From Ogataea parapolymorpha DL-1 (lineage: Eukaryota; Ascomycota; Pichiomycetes; Pichiales; Pichiaceae), in the NCBI RefSeq assembly GCF_000187245.1, contig NC_027864.1, positions 124,001 through 188,000 of the forward strand: a DNA stretch of 64,000 nucleotides. Direction: 5' to 3'. A program made the position numbers and the translations under genes. Positions 46,318 to 56,300 of this stretch are shown one piece after another (position 1 is the first letter of the stretch; every line of letters begins with the position of its first letter). The notes beneath the pieces were generated by a model. It did no database searches and was not told where the DNA came from. It saw nothing but the letters and a program-made list of their open reading frames with translations.

Positions 46318-47517
46318 ATGCCTTTCAAACTGGAGGCTCTCTTCACAGAGGCCGTGATATGGACGCGTTGCGTCTACGCGTTGTCAACCATTTCTGACAC
46401 CATCAAGGTCACGTTGAAGGAGGCTGGCGACAAGTACGAGCTTCTGCTGACGGCCGTGAACATCAACAAAACCAGCTCTTTGACGTGCACTTTTCGTCAG
46501 GAGTTTTTCCACACATTTACCATAGAAGGCGATTTGCCGGTTGTGAACAACCAGCAGACGTTCAGCTTTCTGATCAACAGCAAAACCATGAATGTGTGCT
46601 TCAAAGACTGCGAAAACACGGAGTCTTTGAAACTGCTGCTGATCCACGAGAACGTGCCCGATTCAAGTCAGATCTTCAGCAACAAGCTGTTCGTAGAGGC
46701 CACGCGCACGAACGGGGTGACCAAAAACTACTCGCTGACGTTCCGACCCGGATACGCGTCGGATGATCTCAAGATCAGCAGGGTTTATGCCCGCTTAGTG
46801 CGTACACAGGACCAGGAAGACCGTGTGCACCATCTGGTGATGGAGATTCGCATTCTGAAAAAGTTCCTAAGCATGTTTGGACAGGGTCTCGAGGATTTCA
46901 GACTTGAGGTGTATCCCAGTGCACGCAAGATGCTGTTGCACGGATTCAACCGCCAGGAGCTGCTGAGCCAGAAGAACGCGTCGCTGGCGACGCAGCCGAT
47001 GAGTTTGTCGATGCAACTGAGTCTGAACGACCTGGTGGACGAAAACACCCTTCCGGGCGACCAAAAACACACTATCGCGTTCAGGTTGCGTGACTTCCGC
47101 ACTTTTGTGCAGCTGGCGGGTGCCGAGAGCGGTCAGTGCTCCATCAATTTCAGCTACGAGGGCTCTCCGATCGTGTTTGAGCGCCGCATCGCGAGGGGAG
47201 AGCACGAGCGGTGCGAGGTGTGCATGTTTACGCTGACCATGATCAGCGACAGCGAGGCCACAGAGACCGCTCCGTTTGCCGAGCCGGCAAAACAGCCACA
47301 GTCCGCAGAGTCGCTGTTTGTGTCCGAGCCGACGGAGTCGACTGCTCCCGCACAGATCGTCTGGAACAACGAGCCCCACGACACAGCTACACAGGACCGG
47401 CCTCGGAGTCCGCCGGCGATGGCCCGCGAACAAGACCCCCAGCCCGAGCCGTTGCCCTTCGACCCTGACCAGCTGGACCCGACGCAGGTGCCCGTTGCCA
47501 AGGGCCTCTTTGATTAA
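46318..47517 (+). CDS. DDC1: Ddc1/Rad9-like checkpoint clamp subunit
   Basis: A 399-residue protein with the Rad9/Ddc1 PCNA-like fold, the third subunit of the 9-1-1 clamp loaded at DNA damage. N-terminal domain: MPFKLEALFTEAVIWTRCVYALSTISDTIKV and the following beta strands; the second half is DVxSxF-type clamp sequence (EIRILKKFLSMFGQGLEDFRLEV, IAFRLRDFRTFVQLAG). The C-terminal ~90 residues are a disordered, Ser/Thr/Glu/Pro-rich tail that in other yeasts activates Mec1. It is shorter than S. cerevisiae Ddc1 (612 aa). Higher GC and G/C-ending codons begin about here. Confidence 0.8.
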   Translation: MPFKLEALFTEAVIWTRCVYALSTISDTIKVTLKEAGDKYELLLTAVNINKTSSLTCTFRQEFFHTFTIEGDLPVVNNQQTFSFLINSKTMNVCFKDCENTESLKLLLIHENVPDSSQIFSNKLFVEATRTNGVTKNYSLTFRPGYASDDLKISRVYARLVRTQDQEDRVHHLVMEIRILKKFLSMFGQGLEDFRLEVYPSARKMLLHGFNRQELLSQKNASLATQPMSLSMQLSLNDLVDENTLPGDQKHTIAFRLRDFRTFVQLAGAESGQCSINFSYEGSPIVFERRIARGEHERCEVCMFTLTMISDSEATETAPFAEPAKQPQSAESLFVSEPTESTAPAQIVWNNEPHDTATQDRPRSPPAMAREQDPQPEPLPFDPDQLDPTQVPVAKGLFD

Positions 47518-47553
47518 GGAATGATATTTATCTCGACTTTATAAACTGAACGC

Positions 47554-47886
47554 CTATTTCTGCACCTTGTCGCTGTAGTGGTACTTAATATACCTGTATC
47601 CCTGGCCAATCTGGGCTCCTTCGTTGAGCAAGTGACACACAAAGAGGAGGTAATTGGCTGGTCTCACGGCGAGCGCGTAGCGCATAAACACCAGAGAATA
47701 TACAATCAGCGAGCCGGTCATTGGTCCGCTGATCACCTCTGGCGACTTGTTTCTAATATCCATGACGGCCGCGATTGGAAGCCCAAAGTTCGACACGGGG
47801 CCCCAAAAATGTGTCGTGAAAACATACTTGAGGTTTTGTCTGTTGAAGATCTGGTGCGCAAATTTCCACGCCGAGGACGAGCTCAT
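47554..47886 (-). CDS. MPC1: mitochondrial pyruvate carrier subunit Mpc1
   Basis: A 110-residue protein closely matching Mpc1, half of the heterodimer that brings pyruvate into the matrix. FTTHFWGPVSNFGLPIAAVMDI (from ~residue 24), SGPMTGSLIVYSLVFMRYALAVRPANYLLF and INETAQ-like CHLLNEGAQIGQGYRYIKY are the family signature; the region matches S. cerevisiae Mpc1 residue for residue in places. The Mpc2 partner is not in the window. The stop is 36 bp from the DDC1 stop. Confidence 0.95.
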   Translation of the reverse strand: MSSSSAWKFAHQIFNRQNLKYVFTTHFWGPVSNFGLPIAAVMDIRNKSPEVISGPMTGSLIVYSLVFMRYALAVRPANYLLFVCHLLNEGAQIGQGYRYIKYHYSDKVQK

Positions 47887-47935
47887 CGTTGTTCAGCAGG
47901 TACAAGATTTATATAGAAAAATTAAAAAAAAATAT

Positions 47936-49309
47936 TTATTCGGTCTCCTCTTTTTGCAGTGGAGTGTAGTGCGTCTGCCGGCTCACCAGCGCCCAGAGGA
48001 ATCCGCACGCAACCACTGCCAACCCCAGTGTGCCCCAGAACGCGCCGTTGTAGCACCTGTGTCCGGCCATGCACAGCCGTCTCGTTTCCCCGGATATCTC
48101 CAGATTTTCAGTATGCAGGTCGTAGTTGCGGGCGAACAGCGTGCTCAGCACGAGGTTTGTCACCACCGGAGTCAGGTTGCACAGCCCCCAGTTGGTGCTG
48201 AAGCTCGTCATCCCCCACAGATCGCTCACTACGAGCGGTGTCAGTGTGTACAGCGAGCCGTACCCCAGCCCCAGCCCCACAGAGAGAAAAGAAAGCGTAC
48301 GTAGGTTTTGCGAAAAAATGCCACCAATCTGGACCGCGCCAATTAGCGTGGCGGGGACGAGCAGCAGGTACGTTCGCGAACGCCGCACGCGCGCATGGAA
48401 CTCGTCTGCCACCAGCCCGCCCAGCAATCGCCCGCCTGTCGAGCACAGTGAGAGCAGACTCACCTGCGCGTGCTGGTGCTCCTGCACCGCCACATCGTAT
48501 GCGGCGAGAGCCTGCTGCGTTTGCGACGGCAACGCATACAGCGAGCACACAATCATGCCGAGACCATAGATGTACATCTGTCCAATGCCGGCAAGAAGTC
48601 CCAGCGCCGCTGTGACCATCCAGAACTCGGGTGTCCTGAGTGCATGTGGCTTCTCTGTGTGGCGCAGCACAGGCCGCGGCGACGACAGCACCTGCATCTC
48701 AATGGACGCCGCCACGTTAGCTGCAGGCGCACGCGGCCTACGCCAGTCGTACACGCAGAGTACAGGCGCTGTGGCCAGTCCGATTCCAAACGTTACACTA
48801 GCCACCATTTTCAGAAACGCGGCTGTGTCGCCTGGCGTAAGCCAGCTCCCCAGGCTGGAAAAGAAGATGCCGCTGGCACCGTAGCATGCCAACGGCAGCG
48901 CCACGGCAAGCCCTTTGCGCGCAGGCCACGCAAGCATGCTGCTTTTCACGCAAGCAGAGCTGAGTCCAGTGCTGCCGACGCCGATCAGGGCAAATAAAAA
49001 GCAGCTGTACGGTAAGTTTGATGCAGCAGATGAGTACTGCTTGTAGAACAGGAAGTACCCCAGCCAAATCGCCAAGGAGCCCAAAACCGCCGGGATAGTG
49101 AACCCGACCGCGTCGATAACGTGTCCGCACGGCGGGCCTGCCAAGATCGTGGCAGACTGTCCCGCTATCGCGATTCGCGACGTTTGTGCGGCGGTGTACC
49201 GTAGCTGGGACGCGACCTGTGGCGAGAACGCGCCAAAGAAGTAAAGGGTTCCGCAATTGAGACTCGCAATGGACGCGCACGTGACAATTACCCACGCAGA
49301 GGGAGCCAT
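47936..49309 (-). CDS. MCH1: Mch1-type transporter
   Basis: A 457-residue polytopic protein of the nodulin-like/MFS family, with about 12 spans. GTLYFFGAFSPQVASQLRYT in span 1-2, GHVIDAVGFTIPAVLGSL, and the late GLGYGSLYTLTPLVVSDLWGMTSFSTNWG and CYNGAFW motifs agree with Mch1 of yeasts, a vacuolar carrier of uncertain substrate related to monocarboxylate carriers by name only. The gene is among the most GC-rich of the window (one line, 48421-48480, is 65%). It starts 62 bp from the divergent FMT1. Confidence 0.75.
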   Translation of the reverse strand: MAPSAWVIVTCASIASLNCGTLYFFGAFSPQVASQLRYTAAQTSRIAIAGQSATILAGPPCGHVIDAVGFTIPAVLGSLAIWLGYFLFYKQYSSAASNLPYSCFLFALIGVGSTGLSSACVKSSMLAWPARKGLAVALPLACYGASGIFFSSLGSWLTPGDTAAFLKMVASVTFGIGLATAPVLCVYDWRRPRAPAANVAASIEMQVLSSPRPVLRHTEKPHALRTPEFWMVTAALGLLAGIGQMYIYGLGMIVCSLYALPSQTQQALAAYDVAVQEHQHAQVSLLSLCSTGGRLLGGLVADEFHARVRRSRTYLLLVPATLIGAVQIGGIFSQNLRTLSFLSVGLGLGYGSLYTLTPLVVSDLWGMTSFSTNWGLCNLTPVVTNLVLSTLFARNYDLHTENLEISGETRRLCMAGHRCYNGAFWGTLGLAVVACGFLWALVSRQTHYTPLQKEETE

Positions 49310-49371
49310 AGGTAAATAACGAGTCGGTGCTGGTGTGCTAATAAATAAAAATATTCACTATTGGAAAATTT

Positions 49372-50331
49372 ATGCTTAAAATCGCGTACTTTGGGTCTGA
49401 CAAGTTTTCGATCCGGTGTCTGACGCATTTGCTTCCCAAATACGCCGATGCGATCACCGTGGTTGCACGGAAGGCCAAGCTGAGCGGCCGTGGGCTCAAA
49501 CAGTACAAGGAACCGCTCATCGTGAGGTACGCCAACCAGACAGGCCTGCCGCTAGTGCGTGCAGACGAACGCGCCGACTTCGAGCGGCTAAGAGGCCAGT
49601 TCGACATCTGCGTGGCTGTGTCGTTTGGCCTTCTCATTCCGGCCTCCTTCCTCGAGTCGCTCCAATACCCGGGTCTCAACGTGCATCCGTCGCTGCTGCC
49701 AGCGTTCTCCGGGCCGGCCCCTATGCAACGCGCGTTGCTCAGCCACCAAAATTACACCGGTGTCTCCTTACAGACGCTCGATAAGAAGAGGTTCGACCGT
49801 GGACGCATTCTGGCGCAGGATAGGCAAGAGATCGCCGAAACAGAGACCCTGGACTCTCTGTGCGAGAAACTGGCGGACGCCGGTGGCCAGCTGCTGAAAA
49901 ATTCTTTGGACACTGGCCTGTACAAGCCGCAAAATTACCCTTCTTTCGTTTCACCTGAAAGCTACTCGTACGCGGCGAAAATAATGCCTTCAGACAAACG
50001 CATCGACTGGAATAACTTCACCACAAAACACATCCTACGGCGCCAGAACACGCTCGGCCAGCTCTTCGCAAACATCCAGGCCGTCTCCAAGGAGAATCAG
50101 CCCATCCTCAAACGCGTTTATCTGCCAAATTTGCAACCAGCTACCACACGCGACGAGTCTGCACAGCCAGGACAATTCTCTCTCAAAGACGGAAAATTGA
50201 CTGTGGCCACCCTAGACAGCGCCGTCGAGTGCGTGACCGCAAAACTGGAGGGTTTTAAGGCGGAGTCTGCGGCAAAATTCATCAACAGCCTACAAAAACG
50301 TACCGGACTTGTATCTAGTCATTTTTTATAG
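49372..50331 (+). CDS. FMT1: mitochondrial methionyl-tRNA formyltransferase
   Basis: A 319-residue enzyme that formylates Met-tRNAi in mitochondria using 10-formyltetrahydrofolate. The N-terminus (LKIAYFGSDKFSIRCL) has the formyltransferase GSxxF pattern, NVHPSLLP (Asn103, His105) holds the active-site Asn and His, and FDRGRIL supplies the Asp (Asp142), matching N-H-D of bacterial Fmt. The C-terminal OB-type domain is present but diverged. GCACGTGAC at 49277-49285, within the MCH1 start, is 87-95 bp upstream. The stop TAG overlaps the VPS13 coding end by 6 bp. Confidence 0.9.
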   Translation: MLKIAYFGSDKFSIRCLTHLLPKYADAITVVARKAKLSGRGLKQYKEPLIVRYANQTGLPLVRADERADFERLRGQFDICVAVSFGLLIPASFLESLQYPGLNVHPSLLPAFSGPAPMQRALLSHQNYTGVSLQTLDKKRFDRGRILAQDRQEIAETETLDSLCEKLADAGGQLLKNSLDTGLYKPQNYPSFVSPESYSYAAKIMPSDKRIDWNNFTTKHILRRQNTLGQLFANIQAVSKENQPILKRVYLPNLQPATTRDESAQPGQFSLKDGKLTVATLDSAVECVTAKLEGFKAESAAKFINSLQKRTGLVSSHFL

Positions 50332-53300
50332 AGCAACAATACACCTCTTGTTGAACTCCTGCACCGCAACGGCAATCTTGCTGTAGAGGAATTTCTTATC
50401 TGCTGGGTCAGGGATCGGAATGAACCGCTCAACACCGGAAGCTCGTTTCTGTCTAATGCGAATGCCCGAGTTCTCCAGCGTGATGCTGTCGATTTGGTCA
50501 TACAGGATTTCCCATTCGACGGTCATGTTGACGATCGATACAATGACGATCCGCTTCATGCTCACAATAACACAGTGCTCCTGGCCTGGAAGAATCACGT
50601 GCGCAAGGTACCGGTCGTCAAAGAATTTCCCACCCTCACAGCTCTTGAGCCAGAACTGGCCCTGTGCTTCTCTCTCGCTGAACGGCGTCAGCGCGCCGTC
50701 CGGGTTGATGAGCCGCGGCAGCCGCACTTTGTCGAGGCCCTCGGCATCAAACGCGGTTGCCGTATTGCGGATTCCCTCGCTGATGTTGTTAGCAAAATCA
50801 AAGAGCCCTGTAGCCGTCTTTGTCGGGAGCCCAATTAAACCTTTGCCCAGCCCTTTGAAAAATCCAGACGTGCCCTCCTGGTTCGCGCCCTCGATCGGGG
50901 CCGTCGCAATTCCAGCCAGTCCGCTCGAAATGCCCTCCACCAGCGACGTTGCGCCCGTCGTGATGCCATATATCGGGTGTTTCGGCTTGTTGCGCTGTCT
51001 CAAGAGCCGACGCCGCTCCTGGAAATTCTTGTCCATCGTCGCAGCAGTCAGCCCCTTGGCCATAGAACCTGTGAACCGCGCAAAGCTGTCGCTGAAACCG
51101 AAAACAGACTTCTTCACAAAACTCAGCCCGCCCTTGGCCAGCCCAATGCCCAGCTCCTGTGGCCGATCCGTCATGATGAAGCCCTGGTACGGCTCGTAAA
51201 AGATGTCCATCACACCCGAACTAATGTTATTGAACAGCCCCACGGGGTTGCCCAGCACGTCTGCAGACCCCAGCACCTTGTACACCTGGTACAGGAACGC
51301 TTGCTGGTAGTGCTCGCTGATGTTCTGCAAAAGGTACGGGAGCGGTGTACGGATGTTCTCGAGGAAGAGCGAGCCAAGACGCACGGGCGCGTCGTTGATG
51401 TTGCCGATGGCCATTGTGAGGATATTAAAGACGACTGCAAGTGCGTTCTGGGCCTCGGCCGCATCCTCTGTGTTGACGCGCTCGGTACGCACGAAGGAGA
51501 GGTTAAATTGCAATGGTTGCAAGTGCAGAGCCTCGAAGTAGAGGTCGTTGCCCGTGCGCACCGTTGGCGGCTCTGGGATCTGCAGGTTCTCGTCCCAGAG
51601 CACGTTTTGGACGTCTTTGTTCCATGCGGCGCCTGGAATCTTGGAAAACTCGAGCAGCGCAAACAAAAAGTCCTCGTCCACCTCGATCGACATTTCCTGC
51701 AGCAGCATCGTGGCGTACTTGATATAATTGACGCCGTGCGTTTCGTCTTTGAGCCGCGAGATGGCCATTGAGAACGCTGGATGGTCGTTCATCTCGGCCG
51801 TGGATTTTGGCACAACCGATGGATACACGATGATCGGGTAGATGTTTGGGTACAGCTGGTTGTCGACCTGGATCCACTTGAGCTTGAAGCTGAAGTTTTG
51901 GTAGATGTCAGACTCGTTGTAGCGCAGCTCCATGCCACGCACAGTGGTATAACAGAGCTCCTGGTGTTTGGTGTTGATCAGCGACACCCCCACACCTTCG
52001 AACCGCACAAGCACCTTGGTGAAGTAGTTTTCGTCCTTCTCGATGGTCTCGAACTTGTCGGCGTTGGCCGTACCCCCGACGACAGACTGTGACGAGCTGT
52101 TGTGCTTGAGCTGGTACATGCTCGTTTTCGGGTCGTAATTCGAGATGATGAGTGACTGGATCGTGCCGTCGGCTACCACGTTGAGGTCGACGATCTTGGT
52201 TGTGCCGTCGGCCCCCTTGCCTATTTTCATCGGCATAAGCGTGCCGATCTCGGCCAGATGCACATACCGCTCGCGGGAGCCGCTCCGTAGAACCAGCTCC
52301 TTGTACTGCGCAGCCGGATAGTCCCACGCGTACGGCATGGCGCTCTTTGGCGGGATACGGTAGTAAATAGGCTTGAAAGGAACCTGCGACACACGCCGGC
52401 CCTCCTCGTTGATATTCGGGTCCGACTGGTAGATGAAGAACTCGTAGTCGCTGAAGTTGCGGATTGAGTACGGCCACATGTCCTTGGCGTCCAAGATGTC
52501 CACAAATATTGCCGCTGCCTCCGTGCTGATCACCACACGCACCAACTTGTGCGCGTTCTCGTTCAGCTTCTGCACACGAATGAACACCTCGCCCATGTCG
52601 TTGATGCTAAATGGTGCCGACAGCGCGGCTTTTCTGCCCGAGAACCCGATCTGCAGCTGTTTGGCATCCGTGCGAGGCATCTCGTACAACGGACTGAACT
52701 GGCCAGGCTCGATGTGTAACACGCCGGAAGCACCCACCTTGGCCACCTGGACCGCGTCTGCCAGACTATTGCGGATCACATACCGAGGAACAACGCTGAT
52801 CACCTTAGTCAGAGAGTATATTCCTTCTCCCTCGGTGATATGGATGCCCACGTCGTTTTCGAGCTCGCGGTCTTTTAACGGTACTTTCACCTCGAAAGAT
52901 TGCCCGATTTTGTCCAGACTGATGTTGGGGCTTGGCTGCGAGTCGCCAACACGCAGAACGGCACGATTCTCCTCCAAATTGCCGCCCATAAACCTCTTCG
53001 AGTCTGTAGCGTCGTAGTCGAACGAAAACAGTCCGGGAACAGTCTGCTCTGGCGCGTCCGGCGAATGCGCCTCACAGATCATCTTGTTGAATCGGTCGCT
53101 GAGACTGATGTCCTTGCCGGTCCGGTTGAGCACGAGGTACGGCGAGTAGATCAGAATTTTGAGCCCTGACCGGCTGCTGTTCACGTAGTGCAGTCCCAGA
53201 TGCAGCCGCTGGCCGTCCTCGCTTTTGAGCGTGAGCCGTTTGCTCAGCGGGATGCGCGAGCGGTCCGGAACGTTGATAAATCCGGCTTCCGACTCGCGGT

Positions 53301-56300
53301 ATTTCGAGTGCAGCGGCTTGATGTGCAGCATCAGAATCGCATTCATGTCCACAACATGGATCGATTTCGTGGCTCCCTTTTTCAGACCACCGGTCCACGT
53401 CTTGAAGCCCTTCTGGAACACTTTCCAGCTGATATCGAACGGCAGCAGGTTTTCGATCTCGAGCGGTGGCGTGATATTGATAGTCATGTGTGGATATATC
53501 TGGGTGAGCACCTCTTTCTCGTTGAACGTGGCGTGTGCACGGAAAAAGTACCGTTTTGCCACGCCGTCCTCACGCTGCGGACATTCTAGCACCATGTCGT
53601 TCTTCATGATGGCGCGCCAGTCGAAGTCGATCGTCGTGTCGCTGCCCATGATCTTGGACGACGACCACCCAAACGACTGCTCGTGCACTTCGGGCCGAAT
53701 CGCGAGCCGGCTGTCGTAGACGTACTCCACGGGGACCGCGTGCCGCTCGCCGGCCGCGATCACCAGCTCATCCAGCACGTCGTCTGCAGATTCTGACCGC
53801 GCGAGCGACGCCACGCGGATCGGCGTCTGCGTGAAATTCTGGATCGTCAGCGTGGACTTCAAATACACCATCTTGACCTTATCCTCGCCCAGCACGATCT
53901 CGCACGCAATCCGGTTATGATAGCCTTTTTCCAGCTTCGGGTTCAGCATAAACACGTCCTCGCCCTCGCTGCGCAGCGAGACACGGCGCACTGGCGTGTA
54001 AGGCGAGTCCAAAAGCTCGACACCGATGAAGTTCGACTCGGCGTCCACGTCGAGCGTCTCTCTGACCTTGCGCCAGTCTTCAAACGACCATGGCACTGTC
54101 TCGTTGTTCTTGAGCACTGTCAGCTGCCGCCGCTCCTGCAGGCTCGGATTGCCGTCGTCGATCCAGATGTGCAGGTCGTGGCCCGTCTCGTTGATGATCC
54201 GGTACGGCGCATCCTCGCCGCGCGGCTTGAGGTCAGTATCCTCGGTGATCAGCGCGCTCACGTGCGAGAGCAGCGCAATGCTACGCGACGTGACTGTGAT
54301 CTCGGCCAATTCGCGCGACGCCACGTCCACCGTGAACGACGGCGACGGCTCGCTCACTTTGGAAACGTGGACGCTAAATGACCACGGCTCCAGCAGCGGC
54401 TCCCACGCGGACGTCGAGTAGTTGAAGATGTTGACTAGTGATTTGATGCTTGTATCCGCCTCCAGGTCCGTAGACCAATTCTTCGCCGTCACCTCGAATG
54501 GTTTCACTTCCATGTCCAGCACAGGTAGCTCGTGCACGTCGCCAATGACGACAAGCCGCAGCCCAGAAACGTTCAGCTTCAGCCGCTCGTTCTTGACAAT
54601 CACCACAAGCTCGTCCGTGCCACCGTCCGTTTGCCGCGTGCTCCGTGACACCGACGAGAGCAGCGACGGCGCATACTTGCTGAACTTCTTGCCCAGCTCG
54701 TCGGGGAACGTGACGTACGTCGTAGCCGGCGTCGTATGGTCCTCTGTCTTGGCGGCCTCCTGGATCTGCGCATACATCGACGACGCCTTGTTGATTATTT
54801 CTAGTGCAAGCCGGATATCTCTGAGCGAGATCCGCATCATGAGCGGGTCGATCGTCATGTCGATCACGCTGAGGAACTGCGTTGCCGTCGACTCTCGCGA
54901 GTCCAAGTTGAAGCTGGCCGAGAAATCGTCCACAACCCGCAGCCGGCTCGTCTCGTATGCGTCCATCTTGCACAGAAACATGCCCATGCCAATCGCATTC
55001 ACGTTCAGAGTGTTCTGGCTCGTCACCAGGAACTGGCTCACCTTCAACACAATGGCCTCCGTGTCCGCGTTTTGCGGGTTTGCCAGAATAATCAGCGACG
55101 GATCCACAACGTTGACTGCGTACTGCACCACCAGTTCAGACTCGGGCTGTGCAGCAGCGGCTTCATGCGGTGGCTGCGGCCGCTGTTCCCGTTCAGAACT
55201 GTCGTCGTCCTCCGAATCGTCAGCACGCTCCAGCTCGAACGTACCGGGCTCCTCGCTAGCCAGAGCATAGTCGGCAAATTCTTTCAGCGAGAACAGATAA
55301 TCCAGTGCCAAAATCACCTTGGGGTTGTCAATCGCCAAATTGATGTTCACCACCTTCTGCTCGTCCCTGGTCTCCGACGTCACCGACGCCATAAACTGAT
55401 AATCTGTGGGCGAGATCGGCGGGATGATGTCGGTAAACTTGTTATCGGTGTTCTCGCGCACGTCCTCGACGACAAACGACTTGACGTGGAGGTCGGACTT
55501 GAAGTTGCCGTTCTGGCGCATCTCCATCTTGATGCCGATGTCGTTGAGCGAAAACCGCGACAGCGACTTGCCGTCCAGGTCGCACGCGCCGGCCGTGCGG
55601 TTGTACAGCGTGAGAGCGAGGATCGGAACGTTGAAGTCAACGTCAAAGGAAATTCTGTCTGGGGAGCTGCTCTGCTGCTCTGCTGACTCACGCGGCTTGT
55701 TTTCGGCAACCGGGAGCAAATTGTTGGCGCCTCGTGCAGCCGTCTCAATCTCCTCGATCGACTGCTCTGCACCGCCAGCAAACACCCGCGGAATCTGGTT
55801 CATGATACGCAGCAGGTACTGCGCTTGCACCTCGGTCAGCTTCATCTCCTTGCCGGAGACACCGCCCGTGACTATCATGGCGGGTCGCTCCTCCTGTGCG
55901 TCGTCGCAGTAGTTGATATTGAAACCAACGTCCAGGTCGTCGATGATCTCCAGGTTCTGCGTCTGCTCGCCCACGGAGAACGACGATGTGACCCTCGTGT
56001 TGCGCAGACCGGCTGAAATCATGTTCAGCATGGTGCCGTCTTTTGATGTAAACTCGTTCACCGCGTAGATCTCTCCCAGGTTCGCCGTCACATTGTCGTA
56101 GATGCCCTTCTCCGGGTCCACCAGTTTCGGGAAGACGAGGATTGGCGCGCGCACCAAGACATCGAATTTCACCAGATTCGCTCCCTCGATGCTGTTGGCC
56201 TGGTTCAGCGCCGTCTCGCGCGCACGGTCATAAATATACTTCATCTTCTGGAACTGGTTGAGATACGTGAAGATCTTGGTGAATGGCTCCTCCACAAACA

